Source: JAZDKP01 sp043802925
GTDB lineage: Bacteria; Fibrobacterota; OXYB2-FULL-49-7; JAEUSG01
Length of the DNA stretch: 27,653 nucleotides
Direction: 5' to 3'
Assembly: GCA_043802925.1 (NCBI GenBank)
Contig: JAZDKP010000002.1
Span: 1 to 27,653 of the forward strand
Shown: one piece after another, positions 1-9,600 of the stretch
How the letters are laid out: each line of letters begins with the position of its first letter
How positions within the stretch are numbered: the stretch's first letter is position 1
Position numbers and translations under genes: made by a program
The notes under the pieces: model-generated
Told to the model about the DNA's origin: nothing
The model's input: only the letters and a program-made list of their open reading frames with translations
Databases searched by the model: none

Positions 1-7
1 TGTCATG

Positions 8-3000
8 TTATTTCAGCAACACGGCCTTTTTCGACAACACCCTGGCCCCTATTTCCGCCCGGATGAAATACACGCCTGAAGGACAGGCCGAGGCGTTCCA
101 AACGACCCGTCCGCTTTTCACCGCATTCGGCAGATCCGCCACGCAACGGCCTTGAAGATCATAAACCGCCAGGGACAACGCCGGAGCATGCCCCGTCTCC
201 TCAACAAGTCCGCTGATGGAAATAGTGAGCACCGGATTAAACGGGTTGGGACATATCCGCAGGCACATCGGTTGACGAGGCCCGGCCATATTTTCCACCT
301 TCACCTCTCCCGGAACCCCCGGCGCCACATTGGACATGGCGCTCATATTCTCAACGCTGTCAAAGGAGAAGATCGCCGCATAAAAAGGAAGCGTGTCCGA
401 GGCTTCAAAGACAGCCGACTGCTGTGTGCCGGGCACCGCTACCAGTGACGGCCCCACGGCATTGGCCGCCCACCAGTTACAGACGCTGCTGTCGATGGTT
501 TGCGGTTCCACGACGGGCTTGTGCGACCATACGATATGATAGCGCTTGGCCCCTGCGGGCGCGGTCCATGCCACCCGGGCATAGCCGGTGGACGTATCAA
601 TCAATGCTTCCAAATTGCTTATCCCGGCAGGGGGGACCGTATCGGTCCGCACGGTATGGCGCACAAACCAGGTGAACCGGTTTTCGAACTGGCCGACCCA
701 TTTTGTAAATTCCCCATAAGGCGTACCCCCGCCATTGATGCCGGCGGTAATGTACAGGTTGAGTTGGTCCAGATACTCCTTTTTACCCGTGTTCCAATAA
801 TACCAGGCCTGTGGATCGCAAAAAGTCAAACTGTTGCCGACCGAGGGACTCACGCCGGTCGCGGGATTCTTGTAATTTCCAAAATTATTATAATGAAGGT
901 TCCATTCCATAATGCCGGACACATAATTAAACACCTCTGCATACGCCTGGGGGTTGACGTCCCGGATTTCATCCATGAATTGGATCATTGGCCTTACCAG
1001 AAAGCCCGCCTGCCAGGCAGCATCGCCAAGATCCGTGTCGTATTCATGAAAACCATAAAGGACGTTCTGACCTTTTGATCTGGAAGGTTTTCGAACATAG
1101 GTTTTGATATAATTCTGAAATTTCCCCAAGATACTGGTGTCCCCTGTGATTCGATAGGCTTGCATCGCATGGGAGGTGGAATGACCGATGGCGCGACTGA
1201 TCATGTCCGTGAAAGGATCTTTCTGCTCCAAGCGAACTTTCCTGAATTCACCCACAAACTGATACCAGTCCTTTATCCAGGGATTTCCGGAAAAATAATA
1301 GGCCTCTTCCACATGGTAAAACCAGGCGTGCTCGTCGTCACGCGCATCACCATCCATGACCGTGCCCGCTAAATTTGCTGAATCGTACGGCGGCTTCTTA
1401 TAGGCGTCCCCAAATACCCGCCAATGACCGCCGCCCGCAGGATTTTCCGTAAGGTGCAAGACGCTCCAATCGTTCTGATGCGTATAGCCTGCCATGGATT
1501 GCGGCTTCGTATTAAATTCCCCCATGGCATATTCCTGGGCCACAAAATAATCGTAAGGTCGTTCCGTGGCGGCAAAGGCCGCACCCCCGGTCGGCCAGCT
1601 GCCGGCCGTACTGGCATCTAATTTCCTTGTTTTGTCCACCAGAAACCAGTTCCAGCCCAAATCAGGGCCAATATTCAACGATGAATAATCGGTCATGGTC
1701 GGCGCCCGCTTATCGGTCACCGTTGCCTTGGTGTCCAGCGGCACATAAAAATCAAATGCCGCCCGGGTCTCTTTATACCAGCCCGTGGGCACGGCCGCCA
1801 CCGGTGGATGCTCAAACGTCCTGGAGAGATTCGTCAACTCGGTATTGGAAACGTTGTTGCCGTGAAAATAAAGAAAGACCTCTTTATAGGTATGCTGCAT
1901 GTCCTGAAGCCAATACAATCCGGTAGCGGTGTGTTGAAAAACATATTGGTTGTTGAGTATCTGCCCAATCCAATGACGACTCCATCCCGGAAAAAGCTGG
2001 AGGCTCAGTTTATTACTGCTGTCAATCTCCAGACCGTTGGGCCACATCTGCCAGCAATAGCGCGTCTTGGCCATCACCCCGTGGCGCCCGTCGCTGATGT
2101 CGATAAAACCGTCCGCATAATCGCCCGAAGACAGGACCGTCCCCAGCGCCTTATCATAAATCCGGAACGTGTCCAACTGCTCCTGCGCCAGATAGAGGCC
2201 ATTGTCCGCGGAACGCTCGTATAAGGAACCGTTGCCCAGCCCCACCTTCATCGTTGGGTTTGTCCCCAGGTTCAGACGGAAATCCAGGTTCATCTCCTCA
2301 AAGTATAACGGCCAGGAATAGAGCACCTTGGCCGAATTCTGCAGCTGATAATCGATTTTCACATAGGGTTTGCCCGCATAGGCGTAAATCCTCACTGCAA
2401 AACCATGGACATGGTTGAGGGTGCTTTGATACTGCGTCAGCGCCTCTGCGCGAATAATGGCCCGCAGGGGACCGGATTCTTCAATGGTAAAACTCACGTC
2501 CGGCCGCGTGGCGTCATACTGCGTATTGCCGGCCCCGATCCTCGGGACAAAAACGCCGCCATTCTGTGGATGTGAAGAAATGACCTTGTCCGAATCCTCG
2601 AAAATACCGTTGTTGTTCTGGTCCCGCCAGAGTTGGTCGATGATATTAAACGCGGTCTTGTTGACAATAAATTTCAACGGGCCGGTAATCACCGTTATTT
2701 CGCTGCCGCTTTCGGTGACGCTCAACCCTGTGCCCGTGGCATTCCCTGTGCCGTTGTCCTTGAGAAAATATCCGGCGGTTCCGGTGCCGGAGCCGGTAAA
2801 CGCACTGACCGTGGGCTGAAAATTGACAAGTAGATGGCGAATGCTTTGGACGGGTTCCGCCCACCATTTGTTCAATACGCTGAACTGGGCCGGTACCGTG
2901 TTGCCCAGTGCATCCTCTATCTTAAACTGGTTGACGCTTGTAAATTCACCCTTTTTCAGTGGAACTACGGCAGTGACGGGAGACAAGGCACTACCGACCC

Positions 3001-3091
3001 CTGCCGTCTCTTTTAACGTTAACGGAACTTCCAGAGGGAAAACAAGCGAAACCATGGTACAAAGAACCAGGAATGAAGTAAAACAACCCAT
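8..3091 (-). CDS. Secreted rhamnogalacturonan exolyase-like protein (PL26/YetA-type) with FN3-like and type IX sorting modules
   Basis: This is a 1027-residue exported protein that resembles the PcRGLX/YetA family, whose characterised fungal member is an exo-acting rhamnogalacturonan I lyase (CAZy PL26). The likely role is extracellular depolymerisation of a pectin-type backbone. Seen: a signal peptide at about 1-19 (core FTSFLVLCTMVSLVF), a beta-rich N-terminal region about 22-115 (RIFT-barrel-like), and a beta-sandwich with the strings GPLKFIVNK (137-145), ESGPLRAIIRAE (205-216) and FAVRIYAYAGKPYVKI (about 231-246). An alpha-helical toroid-like region contains DARDDEHAWFYHVEEAYYF near 580. 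An FN3-like module spans about 817-925, and the sorting module about 945-1027 (PNPFNP, LAVYDLQGR, PSGVYFIRA, terminal LLK). The frame is open to a TTG at 3148, but the ATG at 3091 has an AAGGAGG six bases upstream and begins the signal peptide, so I start there. It follows the regulator gene after 71 bp on the same strand. Family assignment is by motif memory; catalytic residues were not identified. Confidence 0.8.
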   Translation of the reverse strand: MGCFTSFLVLCTMVSLVFPLEVPLTLKETAGVGSALSPVTAVVPLKKGEFTSVNQFKIEDALGNTVPAQFSVLNKWWAEPVQSIRHLLVNFQPTVSAFTGSGTGTAGYFLKDNGTGNATGTGLSVTESGSEITVITGPLKFIVNKTAFNIIDQLWRDQNNNGIFEDSDKVISSHPQNGGVFVPRIGAGNTQYDATRPDVSFTIEESGPLRAIIRAEALTQYQSTLNHVHGFAVRIYAYAGKPYVKIDYQLQNSAKVLYSWPLYFEEMNLDFRLNLGTNPTMKVGLGNGSLYERSADNGLYLAQEQLDTFRIYDKALGTVLSSGDYADGFIDISDGRHGVMAKTRYCWQMWPNGLEIDSSNKLSLQLFPGWSRHWIGQILNNQYVFQHTATGLYWLQDMQHTYKEVFLYFHGNNVSNTELTNLSRTFEHPPVAAVPTGWYKETRAAFDFYVPLDTKATVTDKRAPTMTDYSSLNIGPDLGWNWFLVDKTRKLDASTAGSWPTGGAAFAATERPYDYFVAQEYAMGEFNTKPQSMAGYTHQNDWSVLHLTENPAGGGHWRVFGDAYKKPPYDSANLAGTVMDGDARDDEHAWFYHVEEAYYFSGNPWIKDWYQFVGEFRKVRLEQKDPFTDMISRAIGHSTSHAMQAYRITGDTSILGKFQNYIKTYVRKPSRSKGQNVLYGFHEYDTDLGDAAWQAGFLVRPMIQFMDEIRDVNPQAYAEVFNYVSGIMEWNLHYNNFGNYKNPATGVSPSVGNSLTFCDPQAWYYWNTGKKEYLDQLNLYITAGINGGGTPYGEFTKWVGQFENRFTWFVRHTVRTDTVPPAGISNLEALIDTSTGYARVAWTAPAGAKRYHIVWSHKPVVEPQTIDSSVCNWWAANAVGPSLVAVPGTQQSAVFEASDTLPFYAAIFSFDSVENMSAMSNVAPGVPGEVKVENMAGPRQPMCLRICPNPFNPVLTISISGLVEETGHAPALSLAVYDLQGRCVADLPNAVKSGRVVWNASACPSGVYFIRAEIGARVLSKKAVLLK

Positions 3092-3097
3092 CGCGTG

Positions 3098-3104
3098 CCT
3101 CCTT
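3098..3104 (-). promoter_or_regulatory. Ribosome binding site deciding the start of the lyase-like gene
   Basis: AAGGAGG on the minus strand lies six bases before the ATG at 3091. It rules out the longer TTG-initiated reading from 3148, whose extra 19 residues are not signal-like. Confidence 0.75.
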
Positions 3105-3162
3105 TTTGGGTGGAACGTTAATTTACAACCCATCATTTGTCTGCGCAAAATATTGTCTCTTT

Positions 3163-4194
3163 TCAGCGCTCAACAATATCCGGTGCCAGGTAACGCTGCA
3201 AGGGTTGTTTTGTCGGCCATTCCCCTTGAAGCAGCAGGCGCGCGGCCTCCTGTCCGATCCGTGTTGTCAGTTTTTCAGCGCACAGGACGGAAAACGGATA
3301 TTGGCCGGGTTCAACCTCATCCATCTGGGCCATCTGGACGTCCTTACCAGGCACAAGTCCGGCCTCCTGGATGGCCTTGATGGCAGGCCCCATGTGCGCC
3401 TGGGCAAGCAGGAGCGCATCCGGTTTCTCGGGCCCTGAAAAAAGGGAACGCAGGTAATCCGCCTCCTGGTGCTGGAGAAAAAAGCCCGACCACTCTTTTC
3501 TGAAGGCAAGCCCTTGCTCCAGAAGCCCTTCGAGAAATCCCGCGTACCTCTCTTCGGGCGTTTTGTAACGGCTTTCAGTCCTGCTGACCCAGGCCAGCCT
3601 GTGGCACCCTTTTGCCTTGAGTGCAGCCACAATGGCCCTTCCGGCCGCGCGGTGGTCGATATTAATGAAAGACGATTCCGGGAAATCGCGGTACAGGGCA
3701 AGGTGCGGGACACGGGTAAACCTGAGGTCCTCCAAAAACGAAGCATTGTGGGTTTCGGGCATAACGAAGACAAGCGATTTATGTGATTTGCATGCCTCCC
3801 AGTTCGATGGAAGGCGGATGTCGTTTCCGGAAAAACGGTCCACCCGCGCATTGTTTCCAAAGCCCTGAAGAAAACCCTGTTCGATTTCAGATGACCAGGA
3901 AAAGAGCGGGTTGCAATTGATGAGCGCAATGGCGTCAATTAGCGACCCATCTCTGTGTGAAGCCACAAAAGTGCCTTTGCCCTGTTCAGCAACGAGAATG
4001 TTGTCCCGGATCAGGTTCTTTATCACGTAATCCGCCGTGGCACGGGAGCAGTTGAAGGTTTTTGCCAGGCTGAAACGGGTGGGAGCAGTGTCCCCGGATT
4101 TAAGGCGTCCAAGCCGGATTTCATCCAGAATCCAGTTCATGAGCCTTGCTCGTTTTCCAGTTGTTCTTCTAAACTTATTTGGAATATTTACCAT
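3163..4194 (-). CDS. GntR-type winged-helix regulator with LacI-like sugar-binding domain
   Basis: This 343-residue cytoplasmic transcription regulator is probably the sensor of the locus. Residues about 14-78 form a GntR winged helix (ILDEIRLGRLKSGDTAPTR, SLAKTFNCSRATADYVIKNL, then the wing EQGKGTFV). Residues about 85-335 have the periplasmic-binding-protein fold of LacI/AraR regulators, with INIDHRAAGRAIVAALKAKG near 176, RYAGFLEGLLEQG, PDALLLAQ and EAARLLLQGEW. This GntR plus LacI combination is the AraR-like arrangement, in which a sugar or oligosaccharide normally releases the repressor from DNA. The start ATG has a modest GAGG upstream and gives a full-length N-terminus. The gene lies 71 bp upstream of the lyase-like gene and diverges from the propeller genes, so it is well placed to control both and itself. 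The effector is unknown; a rhamnogalacturonan-derived oligosaccharide is my inference from the neighbour. Confidence 0.9.
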   Translation of the reverse strand: MVNIPNKFRRTTGKRARLMNWILDEIRLGRLKSGDTAPTRFSLAKTFNCSRATADYVIKNLIRDNILVAEQGKGTFVASHRDGSLIDAIALINCNPLFSWSSEIEQGFLQGFGNNARVDRFSGNDIRLPSNWEACKSHKSLVFVMPETHNASFLEDLRFTRVPHLALYRDFPESSFINIDHRAAGRAIVAALKAKGCHRLAWVSRTESRYKTPEERYAGFLEGLLEQGLAFRKEWSGFFLQHQEADYLRSLFSGPEKPDALLLAQAHMGPAIKAIQEAGLVPGKDVQMAQMDEVEPGQYPFSVLCAEKLTTRIGQEAARLLLQGEWPTKQPLQRYLAPDIVER

Positions 4195-4222
4195 AAAACC
4201 TCTGAATCGGTTAAATTTGACT

Positions 4223-4236
4223 ACTTGTATACTAAT
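4223..4236. promoter_or_regulatory. Candidate operator with GTATAC core at the regulator promoter
   Basis: ACTTGTATACTAAT has a perfect GTATAC centre (4227-4232) with partly symmetric flanks. It overlaps the predicted -10 box and start of transcription of the regulator gene. GntR-superfamily operators commonly have a GT...AC dyad, so autorepression through this site is plausible. It is a short motif in AT-rich DNA, so support is moderate. Confidence 0.4.
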
Positions 4237-4262
4237 ATAGAGTTTTATTTAGTAAAAAGCAA
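4234..4262 (-). promoter_or_regulatory. Candidate sigma-70 promoter of the regulator gene
   Basis: On the minus strand, TTGCTT (4257-4262) and TATATT (4234-4239) are separated by exactly 17 bases. They match TTGACA and TATAAT in the key positions. Transcription would begin near 4227, about 33 bases before the ATG at 4194. No experimental start is known. Confidence 0.5.
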
Positions 4263-4281
4263 TAACTTTTATAGTAATATG

Positions 4282-4314
4282 TTGTATTCTTGCAACGCAC
4301 ATATTTTAATACAA
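4282..4314. promoter_or_regulatory. Inverted repeat TTGTATT / AATACAA, possible second regulator site
   Basis: Perfect 7-bp arms TTGTATT (4282-4288) and AATACAA (4308-4314) are separated by 19 bases. The TTGTAT half also occurs in the candidate operator at 4225-4230. This gives three half-sites within 90 bp of the divergent promoter, as expected if one regulator binds cooperatively or loops DNA. It could also be chance in AT-rich sequence. Confidence 0.3.
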
Positions 4315-4435
4315 TGTTATAAATAATGGCAGCATATTCAGTAATATGTGTCATACCGTCTCATTTTGTAGCATTCAAGCTATTATTTTTGATACTTTTA
4401 TGGATTTAATATTTTTCGTTAATCGCGTAACTTGT

Positions 4436-4441
4436 TATAAT
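4436..4441 (+). promoter_or_regulatory. Candidate -10 box for the plus-strand propeller genes
   Basis: A consensus TATAAT lies about 115 bases before the start at 4558. It follows directly after the imperfect dyad GTTAATCGCGTAAC (4418-4431), which would occupy the -10/-35 spacer and could be an operator. No good -35 hexamer is visible, so activator dependence or another promoter position is possible. Confidence 0.35.
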
Positions 4442-4557
4442 AAAATGTCATGAGTAATTGTAATATAACGGCTGTCTTTTTGCATCTAAATAATATATAT
4501 GGAGAAATATGAATATTTAGCTTATCTTTTATATATTAATCACGAAGGAGGATGTGA

Positions 4558-6657
4558 ATGAAAAAATCTATCGGGTCAATTTATCTGCTCATGGCCATTT
4601 TTTCACTTGGTTTTTGTCAGGAGAATTCGCATCTGATTTGCGGGTTTGAACGGTCGGAAGTGCTTGGTTGGGGGGCCGTGATCCCGGATTCCGTCAATCG
4701 AGACAGCATGTTTAAACCGAACTCATTCGGTTATTATAAAAACCTGGGTACAGCCATAAAGGGGGATGCCACACAGGATAGTTTCGCACTTGCCAATAAG
4801 GTGACGAATAATTGGGGTTTCCTCAATCCCGGCAATCAAACCAGTTATTACGATATCCAGAGAATAGGAAAAATTCTAAATTTCCACGGTTTTTTCTCCA
4901 GGGCCTTGCCCACGGACTGGTCCGGCTATGCAAAGCTTTGGATTGATTTAAAAATACCGGGAAGCGTTGGTGCCAGGATTCGTTTGGAGCTGGAGGACAA
5001 ATACCTCCGTACGCCCATTGTCCGAAATTATCAGGTCCCTGCCGGCCAATGGGTCACGTTGGAAGTGGATCTTTTGAGGGCGGTTTCTGAACGCGGGATG
5101 GATTTGACCCGGATGTCGGCCCTGCAGATGATGATCACCGCGTTGCTGTCGAGTATGGCGAGTTCGGATTCCCTTCGTCCGCGGGTGGATAATATTCGCC
5201 TGGCAGAGGCGGACGCGGAACCCAGCGGCGCCACGGTTTTATTGAACGATACCAGCAGCATGGTGGTTGTTCCTTCTGCCGGCGTGCCGGTCAACCTGGC
5301 CGATTACGCTTTAGCCGCGGACGGAACGGTTACCGAAGAAATTGAATACATCAACATTACCCGTGCCTCTTACGGAGTATTGGCGGCTCGTGAACGGGCC
5401 ATCGGCGGGTTCGGGACAAGCGGCCTGATTGTGTATGCCAAGTCCGGTGTTTATCTTTCCGTGGATGCGGGCCGGACCTGGACTGGATTGAATGGGCTGG
5501 GTACCAATACCGTACTCAGCGGAAACATGCGCCAGCAGCGGGCCACGGTGCTGATAGACGGGACGGACATCATGGGCGCTTACGTTCCCTATTCCTGCGC
5601 CGGTGGCGGCGGCCGGACTGACTTGCTTTTCATTCGGGCAAACTATGCCAACGGTCATTACAGTTATGGCCCGGAAAAAACCTTTGAAACAGGCATCTGG
5701 CATTGTACGGACGCTCATCGCCTTTTTAAAACTGTTGGAGGACGAATCTGGGTTGCCTGGGGGCATGCCCCACGATGGGCCTGGGATTCCGGCGAAATTC
5801 ATGCCAAATATTCCGATGATGGGGGCGCCACCTGGCAGGACGGCGGTCAAAATGGCTACATCGCCCTTTCCGGTTCAGCACCTTTTCTGACGGATTGGAA
5901 TGGACAGGTCGCCTGTTTTTTTGGAGATAAATGGTCGTGTTTCAACGGTACGACCTGGTCAACCCCTGCAACCACCTTGAGCGGGGCAACGGCTTATTCC
6001 GTTGTCACCTCCCTGGAAGGTGTCCTTTACCTGTCTACGCAGGCCCCCAATCGGATTCTTCGTTACGAGGGAGGGGCTTGGAACGACATCACCCCGGCTT
6101 TTTTATCCAACAAGCCCTTGTTGACACGTTGTTCGGATCATATCGCCGCTGTTTGGGACGCCAGCAACACCGTCTTGATGGGAACGATTTCTCCAACGGA
6201 AGACTGGAATGGACCGCTCCAGATGGCCGCGATGAGAAGCACGCATGAAGGACTCGCCGTTCCCCAGCATTCTCCGGATGCCTTTGTCCCGGTGGCCTGG
6301 AGCACGTCGGATTCCGGCGGTCTTTACGTCCGCGCTTATAACATGGGTCAAATCGTGAAAACGGAAAAGACCCTCATGCCAACCGTCTCAATGGAAAATG
6401 GTCTTTTTCAAAGCCATCCCAATCCCTTCAACCATTCCATGCTTTTTCAATATCGGGTCATGGCCCCGGGTCCGGTCTCTTTAAAAATCTTTTCGGCGAC
6501 CGGGCGGCTCGTCACGGAATTGGTCAAGGGCGAACAAATGAGCGGCCAATATACGGCTGCCTGGATACCCGATGGGTCCCTTTCAACGGGCATCTATTTT
6601 GCACGGTTGACGGCAAAGGATCGATCGTTCATTAAACAGTTGGTTCTCATGCAATAG
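4558..6657 (+). CDS. Secreted jelly-roll plus BNR beta-propeller protein with type IX sorting module (699 aa)
   Basis: This is an exported protein of the propeller family that dominates the window. Seen: a signal peptide at about 1-20 (YLLMAIFSLGF), then a beta-rich domain about 25-220 (LICGFERSE, WSGYAKLWIDLK, VPAGQWVTLEVDL, RVDNIRLAE) resembling carbohydrate-binding jelly rolls. A propeller of about 270-600 follows, with Asp-box motifs SVDAGRTW near 301 and SDDGGATW near 419, the latter preceded by GGRIWVAWG. The sorting module is about 615-699 (HPNPFN, KIFSATGRLV, STGIYFARL). It ends in Gln, whereas the nine other secreted proteins end in Lys or Arg. AAGGAGG at 4545-4551 is six bases from the ATG. 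It heads a two-gene plus-strand unit and is the shortest of the jelly-roll members. Glycan binding or cleavage is inferred from fold only; sialidase activity is not established. Confidence 0.85.
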   Translation: MKKSIGSIYLLMAIFSLGFCQENSHLICGFERSEVLGWGAVIPDSVNRDSMFKPNSFGYYKNLGTAIKGDATQDSFALANKVTNNWGFLNPGNQTSYYDIQRIGKILNFHGFFSRALPTDWSGYAKLWIDLKIPGSVGARIRLELEDKYLRTPIVRNYQVPAGQWVTLEVDLLRAVSERGMDLTRMSALQMMITALLSSMASSDSLRPRVDNIRLAEADAEPSGATVLLNDTSSMVVVPSAGVPVNLADYALAADGTVTEEIEYINITRASYGVLAARERAIGGFGTSGLIVYAKSGVYLSVDAGRTWTGLNGLGTNTVLSGNMRQQRATVLIDGTDIMGAYVPYSCAGGGGRTDLLFIRANYANGHYSYGPEKTFETGIWHCTDAHRLFKTVGGRIWVAWGHAPRWAWDSGEIHAKYSDDGGATWQDGGQNGYIALSGSAPFLTDWNGQVACFFGDKWSCFNGTTWSTPATTLSGATAYSVVTSLEGVLYLSTQAPNRILRYEGGAWNDITPAFLSNKPLLTRCSDHIAAVWDASNTVLMGTISPTEDWNGPLQMAAMRSTHEGLAVPQHSPDAFVPVAWSTSDSGGLYVRAYNMGQIVKTEKTLMPTVSMENGLFQSHPNPFNHSMLFQYRVMAPGPVSLKIFSATGRLVTELVKGEQMSGQYTAAWIPDGSLSTGIYFARLTAKDRSFIKQLVLMQ

Positions 6658-6666
6658 GGGAGGGGT

Positions 6667-9600
6667 ATGCCGATAAAAAACAACATGAAGGCCATATTAC
6701 GGATCTTTTTTATCATGGCCATGGCAACGCATTGCTGGCCGCTTGAGAAATTGATATGTGGTTTTGAAAAAGAGGAATTAGCGCTCTGGCCCGGTTTAAA
6801 CCTTATCGATTCTTCGGGTGTGGATTATGGATATAATGGGGCCCAGGCCGTTGGTTTTGCAATTCGAAATGACAGCAATGAAGCCACTGAGGGAAAATAT
6901 CATTTTATCCACGAAATCTATCCGGCGGCCCCCCCCTCCGGGTTTCTTTCAACCCGACGATATGCAAGCTGGTACCAGGATTGGAGCATGGTTGAGAGTT
7001 ACTGGGACACCAGCCGGGTACCGGTGGGTGAATATGGCGGCCCTGCAGATTGGATGTCGACCCGGTTTGCAAACCTCTATAATATGTATAAAATTCTTAC
7101 CGTTATGGACAGTCTGAAGAAGTGGAGCGGTTATAGATGGCTCTGCATTGATGCGAAAATATCAGGGGAATCAGCAACCCTGCGCGTCAACGTGGAAGAT
7201 CGCTGGAAACAAAGCAATTACCGGCACTATCTGCTCACCCCGGGCGGCTGGAAAACCCTCTGTTTTCCGCTTTCCGACATTGTACGGGTACAAGGCCTGG
7301 ATTTATCCGAAATAATCAACCTTCGTATTTTGCTTTGCAGGACCACCGGGCCCTGTGTTATTGAATTTGACAACATTCGCCTGCTTGACACATTGGGTAA
7401 TGCCAGCCGCCCCCTTGTATACGACAACAGCCCTCTTTTTCCATGGATTGTTGGAAGCGGCTGGTGGGGCAACAGCCCTTTAAAGACTACTCCGCCCCCG
7501 GTTTATGTCCCGCAGGAAAGAATAACCGGCCCGATCAATAAATCCATTACAGATAGAATTGCAACGGGAAGGAATACCTATAATTCCGTTTCCTCTTATG
7601 AAGATCCTGAAGGTGTCATACCCTATGACAATAACCGGATGCTGATTGCCCGATCCATGGTCGTTCAATCAAATCCTTCCCAGAATATTCAAAGCAACCC
7701 AAGAGCAACCATGCAAACAGTGGATGGCGGGCACACCTGGTCAAACCTGGCGGGTGAAGTAAATGGCTTTCCCACTATTATTGATAAATACTGCGCGTGG
7801 TCAGCCACGCCAAAATGGATGTCCGGGGATAATTTATTACGAGGAAACGGATATGTCATGGAAATGGAATGGTGTTCAACCCGGGGTGATAATGCAGGAA
7901 TCCCGCTTTTCTGGCATTTTTACAAAATAGCAATGACCGGACAAAACAGCTGGCAGATTTTTCCAAGTACACCCCCTGAAACGAGCGATCCGCAAAAGCC
8001 AGAACGTGTCATCATGGGTTTTACGCCTCACTCGTGTGAAGTAAGAGGGCCTAAAATCATTGCCTTACCCAATGGAGAGCTCTGGTCCGTGTCGGGCACG
8101 TGGACCGCTTATACGAGGAATGGTACTTTTTTTGAATGTTCCTTTAGCCTGGATGGCGGACTGCACTGGCAGCATGTTAATGATAAGCCCTATGTTGCAA
8201 ATGGTACCAATCCAAGGGGTTTTTCACCAGCAGAACCCATGCCGCTTGCGTATGACAACAAATTTTCATTGGCATTGTTCACCCAAAATTATATCGAGCT
8301 CCATCAATCCGATGGCAAAACCTGGACTTCGAAAGGAATTATTGGATGGCCTGGCTGGAGCAAGAGTGTAGGAGCGGTTGCATATAAGAATGACAGGATT
8401 TTCTTTTTTGTAGGAGATGTGGTCGCGCCCAAAAAATTGATATTAACAAGCTATCAGGACGGACAGTATACTGTAGCGGATTCTATTTGTGTTGCGGGTA
8501 ATATATCGGGTTATAGAATGACGCTCTGCGGCCAGACGGTCTGGCTTTTTTGGATAGATTCGGATGATGGGGCCGTCAAATACAGGGTTTACGATATTCC
8601 GAGTGAAAGATGGATTACCGGTATTATGGAAGCGGTCAAAGACAATGATTTTCCCATTGGGTATCTTCATGTTTCGCAGACCTCGCCCCCGTCCCATGTT
8701 CCCTTGACTTATGTTCTATCCGGCCCGGTACCCGCCGGTTATGCAAATGAAAACGCTTATTTCAACAGCCAGGAATTTCCCAAAAACCCGGATCCCTGGG
8801 CCATCAAGACTGTTTATCTTCCCATCCCTCCGGAGCAGGCGGCGCTGGATTCGGATTATGACGGATTGGGTAATACAGAGGAAAACCTGCTGGGCACTTC
8901 CAATGGAAATCCCGACTCTGACGGGGACCATCTGCTTGACGGCCAGGAGGTCAATATACTGGGAACCGATCCGCTTTCCATGGATACGGACCATGATGGG
9001 GACAACGATGATGTGGAGTTGTATTATTACACGGATCCCCTCAACAGCAATAGGAGCGCGACAAAAAACACTTCTCCAACGGCATCGTTAACGGCCGATA
9101 TCGCACAGGGCCAGGCCCCCTTAACGGTTTGCTTTGACGCCTCCCTTTCCTCGGATGCAAACAATGACGGTCTTTATTTTAAATGGAACCTGGATCACGT
9201 TGTCCCCCACTGGGCCTATGGTTATTTAAAAAATGACAACAATGCCTTGGAGGGCGGGAATAAAATGGTCTATACCTTTAAGGAGGGGGGCGTCTACCAT
9301 GTAACGGTCACCGCCTATGACGGCCGGGGTGGACAGGACACGAAAGAAATAACGGTTTCGGTCAACAGCGCCGGTGTTGAAAATGGAGAAAATTTATTGA
9401 TACGCATGGGCGTCGTCAACTGTTTTCCAAATCCCGCCACTTCTGACAGGGTGGAATTCACAGTGCAAAACGCATCCTTCGACTACGCCCAGGAGGGCAA
9501 AACGCAGAAGGCGACCCTTGGAATTTATAATATTGCGGGTCAGTTGTTAACGAAATGGGAAATGAACTGGAAGTTCGGCGCCCAAAAATCATTTGTTTGG

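Larger units (their letters stand above)
4195..4557. other. AT-rich divergent promoter region
   Basis: This 363-bp stretch contains no gene I can support. It is much more AT-rich than the flanking coding DNA and holds the divergent promoters of the regulator (minus) and the first propeller gene (plus). It also holds three occurrences of TTGTAT/ATACAA, an imperfect dyad GTTAATCGCGTAAC at 4418-4431 and a direct repeat AGTAATATGT at 4273-4282 and 4340-4349. I see no RNA gene or riboswitch fold. Confidence 0.75.

Noticed and set aside
3092..3148. N-terminal extension of the lyase-like gene from a TTG at 3148
   Set aside because: AAGGAGG lies correctly before the ATG at 3091, and the signal peptide begins there. 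The extension is basic and not signal-like.
3267..3938. 223-residue minus-strand reading frame inside the regulator gene
   Set aside because: It is another frame of the same DNA. The regulator frame has clear GntR and LacI motifs through this interval.
4273..4349. Direct repeat AGTAATATGT as a regulator site
   Set aside because: A ten-base repeat in strongly AT-rich DNA is not rare enough to claim on its own, so I list it only as a note in the region description.
6657..6666. Terminator or promoter between the two plus-strand genes
   Set aside because: The gap is only nine bases and is filled by a ribosome binding site, so the genes are most simply co-transcribed.
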